Of a DNA stretch of 64,000 bases, positions 8,534-15,994 are shown piece after piece (the first letter of the stretch is position 1; the number at the start of each line of letters is the position of its first letter). Under the pieces are notes generated by a model. That model worked only from the letters and a program-made list of their open reading frames with translations. It was not told where the DNA came from and made no database searches. The stretch comes from CAYWEM01 sp964457225 (GTDB lineage: Bacteria > Acidobacteriota > Aminicenantia > UBA2199), in assembly GCA_964457225.1 (NCBI GenBank), contig CAYWEM010000003.1:62001-126000 (forward strand), given 5' to 3'. The translations under genes and the position numbers were made by a program.

Positions 8534-8944
8534 TCAATCGCGCTCCTCGACCTTGATGTCAATGTTTTCGGACTGTTTCTTTTTCACTTCCACGTAGAGC
8601 ACACCGTTTTCCAGGCTGGAGGAAACCTGGTCGGCATCCAGGGGAAAATCGATGATCACCTTGCGGAAGAAAGTGCCGAATTCCCGCTCGAACAGGTAAT
8701 AAGTGACGCGTTCGCCGTCGAGGCACTTCTGTTTCTTACTGCCCTTGATGATGAATTCGCGGTCATTGTGCAGGGAAAGCGAAATCTCCTCGCGCCGCAC
8801 CCCGGGAAGCTCCATTTCGATGATCACTTTCTGCTCGGTCTCGATGATGTTGGTAACCGGCTTCCAGTCCACCTCGGTGCTGATGCCCCGGGGGAAGTTC
8901 TTGCTGATTTCCACCTGGAACAAATTGTAGTTTTTTTTGCCCAT
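8534..8944 (-). CDS. Small heat-shock protein (Hsp20/alpha-crystallin family)
   Basis: A 136-residue ATP-independent holdase. The alpha-crystallin domain runs from about residue 25 (VTNIIETEQKVIIEMELPGV) to about 125. It contains the conserved LPGV and a C-terminal SSLENGVLYVEVKKK, corresponding to the usual A-x-x-x-n-GVL motif. The ATG at 8944 abuts the nrdR stop and has an AGGAGAA ribosome site inside the end of nrdR. It is directly upstream of lon, which suggests shared expression under stress, although no CIRCE or other heat-shock operator was seen. Confidence 0.93.
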   Translation of the reverse strand: MGKKNYNLFQVEISKNFPRGISTEVDWKPVTNIIETEQKVIIEMELPGVRREEISLSLHNDREFIIKGSKKQKCLDGERVTYYLFEREFGTFFRKVIIDFPLDADQVSSSLENGVLYVEVKKKQSENIDIKVEERD

Positions 8945-9400
8945 TTAATTCTCCTGGCGCAGCAAGGCCCGCAATTCGGCCAGAAAATCCTCGACGTTCT
9001 TGAAATCGAAGTAAACCGAAGCAAACCTGATATAGGCCACCTTGTCAATTGTCTTCAGTTTTTCCATGATCAGGTCGCCAAGCTGCTTGGTGCTGATCTC
9101 CCGCTCGGACCGTTCCACGAATTCCTCCACCTGGTTGGCGATCTGCTCGATCTGCTTGACCGCCACCGGGCGTTTTTCCAGGGCCCGGTAGAGTCCCTTG
9201 CGGATCTTATCCAGGTCAAAGACCTCGCGCCGCCCGTCTTTCTTGACCACCATCAAGGGCACTTCCTCGATCTTTTCATAGGTGGTGAAGCGCTTGCCGC
9301 ACTTGAGGCATTCCCGGCGGCGGCGGATGTAAACGCCTTCCCGGCTCTCCCGGGTTTCCACCACCCGGTCTTCGAGAAAGTCGCAATCAGGACACTTCAC
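8945..9400 (-). CDS. nrdR: Transcriptional repressor NrdR
   Basis: Nucleotide-sensing repressor of ribonucleotide reductase genes, 151 residues. An N-terminal zinc ribbon (CPDC at 3-6 and CLKC near 31-34) is followed by an ATP-cone domain from about residue 48. The start is a GTG at 9400 (MKCPDC) that overlaps the preceding gene by 14 bases, with GGAAGGTGAG upstream. No NrdR box pair and no nrd gene is visible nearby, so its targets lie elsewhere. Confidence 0.96.
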   Translation of the reverse strand: MKCPDCDFLEDRVVETRESREGVYIRRRRECLKCGKRFTTYEKIEEVPLMVVKKDGRREVFDLDKIRKGLYRALEKRPVAVKQIEQIANQVEEFVERSEREISTKQLGDLIMEKLKTIDKVAYIRFASVYFDFKNVEDFLAELRALLRQEN

Positions 9401-10394
9401 GTCTCACCTTCCTGATCCCGGCCCAGGTCATGCCTTCACGCCAGGCTGATACCAGGCCCAACAGCACCGGCACCCCGACCAGGATAAAATGAAACAGCAC
9501 GGTGTAGGCCACCGCGGTATTGACATCGGCGCCCAGCAGTTGGGTCAGGCCGAGCTTGGAGGCGGCGTCCAGGGTGCCGGCCATACCCGGGGTGGGAATG
9601 GCCGCTGATACGAAAAGCAGGGCGAAATAGGGAATCGTTTCCAGGAAAGAGACCTGCAGGTCAGGAAAGCCGAGCAACAGGAACCAGTAAGAAAAGACCA
9701 CCAACAGCCAGAGCACCAGCGACCAGAAGGCCAGCAGGAGAAAATTGCGGGCCGAGAGGTTCAGGTTCAGGCCGCGGATGAAATCAAGCAGGAAAGACAC
9801 TGTTTTCTCCCGCAGGGAGCGGGGCAGCAGCCGGGCAAATAACCGGATCAGCTTTTCCAGCCGGGGAAAGAAAAAGGGCCGGTTAACCAGGTAGATCAGC
9901 AGGAAAACCCCGCAGGTGACCGGCAGGGCCACCAGGGCCACTGAACGCAGTTTTTCCAGCAGGGGCGAATGGCGGTGCAGGCCGAGCAACAGGGCAAAAA
10001 CCAGCAGCAGGAGTACAGTCAGCACGTCGATCAGGCGCTCCACCAGGATGGAAGCCAGGGCCTGGCTCTTCTTGATCTTTTCCCTTTCGGCCAGCATGAT
10101 CGGCCTGACGAATTCACCGATACGGCCGGGCAGCAGGTAGGAAATCATGAAGCCGATGGTGGTGTAGCGGTACAGAACGGCCAGGGATATCTGTTTCTGG
10201 GAACTCAGCAAAATCCCCCAGCGATGGGCGCGCAACAGGTACTGGGGCACGATCAGCAGGGCGAAAACCAGGGGATATACCGGGTTCAGGGCCGAAATCC
10301 GGGACATAACCTCGGAAAACTCAATGTTCTTGAAATAAAAGTACAGCAAAAAGACGGTCACCAGCATTAACAGAAGAGTTTTCCACCATTTCAT
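9387..10394 (-). CDS. Flippase-like membrane protein (LPG_synthase_TM / UPF0104 family)
   Basis: A 335-residue polytopic membrane protein with about eight hydrophobic segments, beginning MKWWKTLLLMLVTVFLLYFYF. The arrangement, including the PGRIGEFVRP segment near residue 88 and AIPTPGMAGTLDAASK near 265, fits the YbhN/AglD/MprF-N-terminal family, whose members move or modify lipids. Substrate cannot be told from the sequence. It is the first gene of the run ending with pepA and has a strong promoter about 20 bases upstream. Confidence 0.8.
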   Translation of the reverse strand: MKWWKTLLLMLVTVFLLYFYFKNIEFSEVMSRISALNPVYPLVFALLIVPQYLLRAHRWGILLSSQKQISLAVLYRYTTIGFMISYLLPGRIGEFVRPIMLAEREKIKKSQALASILVERLIDVLTVLLLLVFALLLGLHRHSPLLEKLRSVALVALPVTCGVFLLIYLVNRPFFFPRLEKLIRLFARLLPRSLREKTVSFLLDFIRGLNLNLSARNFLLLAFWSLVLWLLVVFSYWFLLLGFPDLQVSFLETIPYFALLFVSAAIPTPGMAGTLDAASKLGLTQLLGADVNTAVAYTVLFHFILVGVPVLLGLVSAWREGMTWAGIRKVRREVS

Positions 10395-10415
10395 GGCCTT
10401 GTTTTTCCTGAAAGC

Positions 10416-10444
10416 ATCATATAGCTTTTCCGATTTCCTGTCAA
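10416..10444 (-). promoter_or_regulatory. Strong sigma70-type promoter for the flippase-nrdR-hsp20-lon-thiL-pepA run
   Basis: TTGACA (10439-10444), a 17-base spacer and TATGAT (10416-10421), read on minus. Predicted start near 10409 leaves a leader of about 15 bases before the ATG at 10394. Confidence 0.8.
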
Positions 10445-10511
10445 ATACCGGTAGAAGCTGTTTTATGGGGCTGTATAACTGCTCAGCCGACCCGGGTTCT
10501 ACGCCCGCGTT

Positions 10512-11864
10512 TCAGTCCATTTTGCCCCGGCGGGTACTGAAATAGTTTTGCGTCTCGCGGACCACCAGGGGGCTGAGGAAAACCAGTCCGACCAGGTTGG
10601 GCAGGGCCATCAAGCCGTTGAAAACATCGGAAACCGACCAGACCAGGTCCAGCCTGGCCACCGCGCCGACGCCGATGAAGAGCACGAAAGCATAGCGGTA
10701 ATAACGGATCGAGTTTTCTCCGAACAGGTATTCAATGGCCTTTTCCCCGTAATAGCTCCAGCCGAGCATGGTCGAATAGGCGAACAGCACCAGGGAGACT
10801 GAAACGATCACCGCGCCGCCGGAAATCCCCCAGGAAAAAGCCGAGGCGGTCAGGTCGGCCCCGGTGCGACCGCTGTCCCAACTGCCGGAAAGGATGATGA
10901 CCAGCCCGGTCATGGTGCAGACCACCAGGGTGTCGATGAAGGTCTGGGTCATGGAAACCAGGGCCTGGATCACCGGGTGACTGGTCCGGGCGGCAGCGGC
11001 GGCTATCGGGGCACTGCCCAGGCCGGATTCGTTGGAAAAAACCCCGCGGGCCACGCCCATCCTGATGGTCAGCATCACCGTGGAACCTAAGAAACCTCCG
11101 GCGGCCGCGGTAGGTGAAAAGGCCTGCTCGACTATAAAGGCCAGGGCGGCGGGCACGGCGGAAATATTGGCCGCGATGATGTAGAGGGCGGCCCCGGTGT
11201 AAAAAGCGATCATCACCGGCACCAGCACGGCGGTGACCCGGCCGATGCTCCTGATGCCCCCGAGAATGACCAGGGCGGAAAAAAACATCAGCAGGATACC
11301 GGTCAATCCGGGGGAAACCCCGAAAGTCGAACTCAAGGCATCGGCCACCGAATTTGACTGCACCATGTTCCCGATGCCGAAAGCGGCCACTGCGGCGAAA
11401 ACGGCGAAAAGCAGGGCCAGCCATTTCCAGCCCAGGCCCCGGGAAATGTAGTACATCGGCCCGCCGCACATATTGCCCCTCTTGTCCTTGACCCGGAACT
11501 TGACCGCCAGCACCGCCTCGGCGTACTTGGTGGCCATGCCGACCAGCCCGGTTATCCACATCCAGAAAAGGGCTCCGGGGCCGCCGGCCGCGATGGCCGT
11601 GGCCACCCCGGCGATGTTGCCGGTTCCGACCGTGGCCGACAGGGCGGTCATCAAAGCCTGGAAATTACTGATATCACCCGGTGATTTCTTTTCCGAGGCG
11701 CCGCGGTCCAGCACCAGCCTGAAGGCGTGGATCAGCCTGCTGAACTGCAGGCCGCGCAGTCTCAGGCTGAGCCAGAGCCCGGTGCCCACCAGTAACAGCA
11801 GCATGGGCGGGCCCCAGACCAGGTCGCCCAAACGATTGATCAGATTGCCGAAGTATTCCAGCAT
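10512..11864 (-). CDS. Alanine/glycine:cation symporter (AGCS family)
   Basis: A 450-residue inner-membrane transporter with about 10-11 hydrophobic segments, importing alanine or glycine with Na+ (or H+). Family features are ALSATVGTGNIAGVATAI near residue 72, the GGPGALFWMWITGLVGM segment, GGPMYY and SNESGLGSAPIAAAAA. Start ATG 11864 follows AGGAGGAA. It is the third gene after two secreted S9 peptidases, which suggests uptake of the amino acids they help release. That coupling is an inference from gene order. Confidence 0.93.
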   Translation of the reverse strand: MLEYFGNLINRLGDLVWGPPMLLLLVGTGLWLSLRLRGLQFSRLIHAFRLVLDRGASEKKSPGDISNFQALMTALSATVGTGNIAGVATAIAAGGPGALFWMWITGLVGMATKYAEAVLAVKFRVKDKRGNMCGGPMYYISRGLGWKWLALLFAVFAAVAAFGIGNMVQSNSVADALSSTFGVSPGLTGILLMFFSALVILGGIRSIGRVTAVLVPVMIAFYTGAALYIIAANISAVPAALAFIVEQAFSPTAAAGGFLGSTVMLTIRMGVARGVFSNESGLGSAPIAAAAARTSHPVIQALVSMTQTFIDTLVVCTMTGLVIILSGSWDSGRTGADLTASAFSWGISGGAVIVSVSLVLFAYSTMLGWSYYGEKAIEYLFGENSIRYYRYAFVLFIGVGAVARLDLVWSVSDVFNGLMALPNLVGLVFLSPLVVRETQNYFSTRRGKMD

Positions 11865-11896
11865 GTTTGACTTCCTCCTGTTCCCGGTTCAGCTTT

Positions 11897-12964
11897 TCAG
11901 CGGGCCGGCTTCGGGGGCTTCAGGTAACGGGCCAGGAAACGCCAGATTTCGAGCCGCGACTCGCGTGCCAGCGGGGTGTCCAGGCGGTTGAAGCTGTGCC
12001 CGCCGGGGGCGTCCTGGTAAATTTTATAGGAAAACTCCTTGCCCGCGGCTTTTAATGACTTGATCAGGTGCTCGACTTCCATGACGTTGACGTCCTCGTC
12101 ATTGGTGGTGGTATGGATCAGCAGGGGGGTTTTCAGCTTATGCGCCTGCCAGGCCGGGGAACGCCGGCGGTATTCGGCCACGTCTTCATCCGCGGTCTTG
12201 CCGATGTGGTAAGGCGCGGAAAACAGGTCCCGGTAATACTGGGGCTTGTAGCCCATGCGGGCCACCAGGTCGGAGACCGGCACCCCGGCATAGGCCGCCT
12301 GGTAACGGTCGGGATAATCGAAAACGTTCAGCAACGCGTGCAGGCCGCCGTGGCTCCAGCCGATTATGCCGACCCGCTTGGCGTCGACCATTGCCAGGTT
12401 GTCCACTGCCCAGTCCCGGGCGGCCAGGGTGTCCTCTATTTCCAGGCCGCCGTAGTCGATCAGGCGGTAAAAGCCGGCCCCGTAGCCGGTACTGCCGCGG
12501 TATTCAGGAGCCACGATCACGTAGCCCTGTTCCAGCAGTTCGCTGAAGATCAGGGAGTAATTCGAAGTCATGTTGGCATGAACCCCGCCGTGAACGAAAA
12601 CCAGCAGGGGGTATTTTTTCCCTTTTTCCAGGCCGCGGGGGATGAAAACGTAACTGTAAAAAACGACCGGGTTGCCGGCGCCCTGGGCGGTGGGATTGGG
12701 CTCAACCCGCGGCGGCGGCCCGGTCAGGCGCACTTTCTGTATATCGGCGATTTCTCCCAGCCGCTGGTACCAGAGTACATCGTCCACGGCTTTCTGCAAA
12801 ACATCGAGGGTATGCCTGGTGTTTTCCTGCCAGGCCCTGATTTCATCCAGCCGGGCCAGGATCTTTTCCAGGTCGGCATCCTGGCCGCTGAGCAGTACGG
12901 GCTGAAAAAAAACTACCAGCAGCATCAGGCCCAGAACTGAAGCGATTGTTCTCTTGCTGTTCAT
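11897..12964 (-). CDS. Secreted S9-type prolyl oligopeptidase/alpha-beta hydrolase
   Basis: 355 residues with a signal peptide (MNSKRTIASVLGLMLLVVFF...LLSGQ) and then an alpha/beta-hydrolase catalytic domain without a beta-propeller. The nucleophile is in GWSHGG, the acid probably in TTTNDEDVNV and the His in GGHSFNRL. Probably cleaves short peptides or esters in the periplasm or outside. The ATG at 12964 is chosen because the longer frame is a shadow of the preceding gene and lacks a signal sequence. Seven bases separate it from the upstream S9 gene. Confidence 0.88.
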   Translation of the reverse strand: MNSKRTIASVLGLMLLVVFFQPVLLSGQDADLEKILARLDEIRAWQENTRHTLDVLQKAVDDVLWYQRLGEIADIQKVRLTGPPPRVEPNPTAQGAGNPVVFYSYVFIPRGLEKGKKYPLLVFVHGGVHANMTSNYSLIFSELLEQGYVIVAPEYRGSTGYGAGFYRLIDYGGLEIEDTLAARDWAVDNLAMVDAKRVGIIGWSHGGLHALLNVFDYPDRYQAAYAGVPVSDLVARMGYKPQYYRDLFSAPYHIGKTADEDVAEYRRRSPAWQAHKLKTPLLIHTTTNDEDVNVMEVEHLIKSLKAAGKEFSYKIYQDAPGGHSFNRLDTPLARESRLEIWRFLARYLKPPKPAR

Positions 12965-12971
12965 GTCTGCT

Positions 12972-15068
12972 TCACTTCTCCTTTTTATCGGGTTCCAACT
13001 GCAGTTCAAAACAATCGGAAACATCCAGCGGCGGCATCGGGCCGTCCAGGGGCTGCAGATCGCGCAGGTACCAGTCATACCACTGCAGGTGGCGGCACAG
13101 CACGTCCCACCTGCCGGTCTGCCGGGCATTGCCGTGGCCCTCGCCGGGATACAGCACCAGGCGCACCGCGGGGTGATCGTTCATTTTCAACTGGCGGTAG
13201 TATTCCAGGCTCTGGCCCGGATGCACCCGGGTGTCCTCGGTGCCGTGCATGATCAGGACCGCGCTCTTACTTTGCCCGGCCCAGTAAATCGGGCTTCTCT
13301 GCAGGCTCAATTCCCACATTTCCTCGAGTTTTTTCCCGGAATGAACGTGCAGTTCCTCCCAGGGAATATCAGTGGTGCCCCTTTTACTGATCAGGTTGCT
13401 GATGCCCACGAACATCACCGCGGCCCTGACCAGCCGGGTGTAATAGGAAGAGAACCAGGCCGCGGCGTAACCGCCGTAAGAGCCGCCGCCCAGTCCGACC
13501 CGCTCCGGATCGGCCAGGCCCTGCGCGACCAGGTACTCGATCCCGTCGGCGATATCGTCGAATTCCTTGCCGGCCGGATCCATGAATCCCTCCATAGCGA
13601 AAGCCACTCCATAACCGGTGCTGGCGCGGTAATTGGGAAAGAAGACCAGGTAACCGCGGGCGGCCAGCACCTGGGCCGGGTTGAGATAGCCGGTCAGCCA
13701 GCCGTTGGAGTGATGCGCCTCGGGACCGCCATGCACCGAAACCACCAGGGGATAAGAAGTGCCGGCCTGGTAATCGAGGGGATATACCAGCAGGCCTTCT
13801 ACCTGCTGGCCGTCCCGTGCCTGGTATCGGATGATTTCCTGGCGGCCCAGCACCCGGTCATGCACCCAGGGATTGAGATCGGTCAGCAAGCGCGGTTCAC
13901 GGCCGACGACCCAGTGGTACAAGGCCGAGGGAGTCCGCCAGTCATTGCCGACCAGCAGTGCTTCCCTGGAGCCTGAACCGAAAACAGGCCGGGAGAAAAC
14001 CAGCCCGCTCTTTTCACCTGACAGCAGCAGCCTGCGCCGCCGGCCGTCGGGGCTCACCGAGTAAAGATTGTTCCAGACACCTTCGGCGGCCAGGTAAACC
14101 AGGTTGCGCCCATCCAGCCAGGCAGACCATTCTATGTGCCCCCTGAAAGCGGTCGGAGTCAGGTTGACCGTACTGCCGTCGGCGATGAGCACCCGGTAAA
14201 GCTGGCTGACGGCATGATCGCTGATATCGAGGGAAGCCGTGTAAGTTATTTCCCGGCCGTCCGGACTGAAGGCGAACGAACCCATTTTGCCCTGGTGGTT
14301 CACCAGGGGACTCAGCCCGCCCCCGGCCGGATCAAGCAAACTCAACTCCTGGAACATGTACTGGTGATCGACCAGGTTTTGCCTGGAATGAGCCAGGGCG
14401 ATCCGCCGGCCGTCGGGGCTGATCTCAAAACTCCAAACGGTCAGGTCCTCGGTCAATCGGCGCGGGTTTTCCCCGTCTGCCGGCCGGGCCAGATCCAGCA
14501 GGTAAAGATTGCGATGCGGAATATCTTCCTCGTAGTAAATGAAATTAAAACCGCGTCGGCGCAGTTCCCTCTGCCGCTCGCTCTGGGAAGTTGAGGCCGT
14601 GTAAAACAGCTTGTCTCCTGCCGGGTGCCAGCGATACTGGAGAACCGAGGTCGCCGACGAAGTCAGCACCGAGGCTTCGCCGCCGGCCAGCGGAATCGAC
14701 CAGACCTGGGCCTGCTGGTTTTCCCCGCGGGAAGTGATAAAGGAAATCGCTTTTCCGTCCGGCCGCCACTGCGGGGCGGCGATTCGCACTTTTCCGGTTA
14801 TAAAAGGCCTGGCCAGGCCGTCAGCCACTGAAAGTACGTGCAGTTCCGAATATGCCGGGCCGGGTTCGTCTTTCAGATCCCGGGGCACACTCACCGTGAA
14901 AGCGACCCAGCGGCCGTCCGGACTAAGCACCGCGGCTGAGCAGTTCCTGGTTTTCATGACATCGGCCGGACTGAACCCCGCGGCGCTCAGAAAAGCGGCT
15001 GAAACAACAAAGACCAACAGCACGACCGGCAGGATCCCGGCAGCCTTGATCGTTTTTTTCACGGACAT
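12972..15068 (-). CDS. Secreted S9 peptidase with beta-propeller (DPP IV/acylaminoacyl-peptidase type)
   Basis: 698 residues. A signal peptide/anchor (about 1-33) precedes a WD40-like propeller (about 45-400) with repeated SPDGR motifs, followed by an S9 hydrolase domain with nucleophile in GGGSYGGYAA, acid in HGTEDTRVHPGQ and His in GEGHGNARQ. It should remove dipeptides or single blocked residues from extracellular oligopeptides. ATG 15068 is preceded by AGGAGG and a good promoter. It heads a three-gene operon with a second hydrolase and an amino-acid symporter. Confidence 0.93.
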   Translation of the reverse strand: MSVKKTIKAAGILPVVLLVFVVSAAFLSAAGFSPADVMKTRNCSAAVLSPDGRWVAFTVSVPRDLKDEPGPAYSELHVLSVADGLARPFITGKVRIAAPQWRPDGKAISFITSRGENQQAQVWSIPLAGGEASVLTSSATSVLQYRWHPAGDKLFYTASTSQSERQRELRRRGFNFIYYEEDIPHRNLYLLDLARPADGENPRRLTEDLTVWSFEISPDGRRIALAHSRQNLVDHQYMFQELSLLDPAGGGLSPLVNHQGKMGSFAFSPDGREITYTASLDISDHAVSQLYRVLIADGSTVNLTPTAFRGHIEWSAWLDGRNLVYLAAEGVWNNLYSVSPDGRRRRLLLSGEKSGLVFSRPVFGSGSREALLVGNDWRTPSALYHWVVGREPRLLTDLNPWVHDRVLGRQEIIRYQARDGQQVEGLLVYPLDYQAGTSYPLVVSVHGGPEAHHSNGWLTGYLNPAQVLAARGYLVFFPNYRASTGYGVAFAMEGFMDPAGKEFDDIADGIEYLVAQGLADPERVGLGGGSYGGYAAAWFSSYYTRLVRAAVMFVGISNLISKRGTTDIPWEELHVHSGKKLEEMWELSLQRSPIYWAGQSKSAVLIMHGTEDTRVHPGQSLEYYRQLKMNDHPAVRLVLYPGEGHGNARQTGRWDVLCRHLQWYDWYLRDLQPLDGPMPPLDVSDCFELQLEPDKKEK

Positions 15069-15086
15069 GGTACCTCCTGAAAAGTG

Positions 15087-15116
15087 ATTATACCACCCGG
15101 AGAAAAGATGAGCCAA
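15087..15116 (-). promoter_or_regulatory. Promoter of the S9 peptidase-symporter operon
   Basis: TTGGCT (15111-15116), 18-base spacer and a perfect TATAAT (15087-15092) on minus. Start near 15080 gives a 12-base leader holding the AGGAGG site. Confidence 0.7.
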
Positions 15117-15170
15117 ACAACCCGGCCTGATTTTTTACCGATTGAGAGCAATCTGAAAAAATTGCGGCTT

Positions 15171-15200
15171 TTGACTTCCTTTTTTCTTTCATGATAGAAT
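15171..15200 (+). promoter_or_regulatory. Promoter of the Wsp-like chemosensory operon
   Basis: TTGACT (15171-15176), 18-base spacer, TAGAAT (15195-15200). The predicted transcription start (about 15207) is only about three bases before the ATG of cheW at 15210, and no Shine-Dalgarno is present, so the message is probably leaderless. Confidence 0.65.
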
Positions 15201-15209
15201 CTTCAGCAA

Positions 15210-15701
15210 ATGCCAGAGCCAATTGACAGGGACCAGGAAGCAATTGCCGGACTCGAGGAACAGGCCGCTGAAAAATCCGGCCGTCACTTTCTGCTGATCG
15301 GATTCTCCAACAGCGGATTCGCCCTGGAATCACAGCTGGTCAAGAGAATCATGCCGGCCGGAGCGATATACCCGCTTCCGGAAACAGCGGATTTCGTTGT
15401 CGGCGTGGCCAACCTGGGCGGAGAAATAGTACCGGTCATCGATCCCGGCCTGCTGCTTAAACTGGACGGCAAGCCGAAAGACAAAGCCCGGCTGGTGCTC
15501 TGCCAGTATCAGCAGACACGCATCGCCCTGCTGGTCGATGAAGTGACCGACCTGGTTCAGATCGACGAACAGCTGATTCTGCCAAACCCCGGACCGGCAA
15601 CGGCCGAAAACTACCTGGCCGGCGAGTTTGTCTACCAGGAAGAAAAAGTCAACCTGCTGGACCTGGCCGGAATCATCGAAAAAAACAAAGCCGGCCAATG
15701 A
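15210..15701 (+). CDS. cheW: CheW-type adaptor (WspB/WspD-like)
   Basis: 163 residues; a single CheW fold from about residue 25 (RHFLLIGFSNSGFALES) with the typical GVANLGGEIVPVIDPGLLL in the middle. It should link the receptor at 15991 to the histidine kinase at 17661. First gene of a seven-gene operon; the downstream ORF starts inside its last codon (ATGA). The start codon lies about three bases after the predicted transcription start and has no ribosome binding site. Confidence 0.9.
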   Translation: MPEPIDRDQEAIAGLEEQAAEKSGRHFLLIGFSNSGFALESQLVKRIMPAGAIYPLPETADFVVGVANLGGEIVPVIDPGLLLKLDGKPKDKARLVLCQYQQTRIALLVDEVTDLVQIDEQLILPNPGPATAENYLAGEFVYQEEKVNLLDLAGIIEKNKAGQ

Positions 15702-15994
15702 ACCTGCTTCTGTGCCGAAGGTCAACCTGCCTGCTGGCCTTTCAACTGGAAACAATCCGGGAAATCAGGACCAGTGGAGGTCAAGCTCCGGTCAGCATTG
15801 TATTCAGGAACGAAACCGTCCTGGAGACCGACGGTGTAGACGAAGTGGTGGATTTCACCGGCAGCCTGTTGCCTGTTCCAGAATTCCTGCACCCGGGAAC
15901 TGAAGGTTCGGTTCAAGCCCTCCTGCTGGTAGCCGATAAAATTTACGCCCTCCTGGACGAAGAAAAATATCTAGTCAGAACGAGGTTAAAATGA
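15698..15994 (+). CDS. Short CheW-like protein (second adaptor)
   Basis: Only 98 residues, compared with about 140-170 for CheW. Segments such as LLAFQLETIREI and ETVLETDGVDEVVDFTGSLLPVPEFL suggest a reduced CheW fold, and the tail QALLLVADKIYALLDEEKYL resembles the second CheW half. The conserved GxxNLRG segment is not recognisable. It overlaps the first cheW by four bases and the receptor gene by four bases, so it is clearly a translated part of the operon. Wsp systems also have two CheW proteins, which supports the assignment; without that context I would call it unknown. Confidence 0.65.
   Translation: MNLLLCRRSTCLLAFQLETIREIRTSGGQAPVSIVFRNETVLETDGVDEVVDFTGSLLPVPEFLHPGTEGSVQALLLVADKIYALLDEEKYLVRTRLK

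Noticed and set aside
15571..15755. Minus-strand frame over the cheW genes
   Set aside because: Antisense shadow with no start signal; the plus-strand CheW reading has family motifs and operon overlaps.
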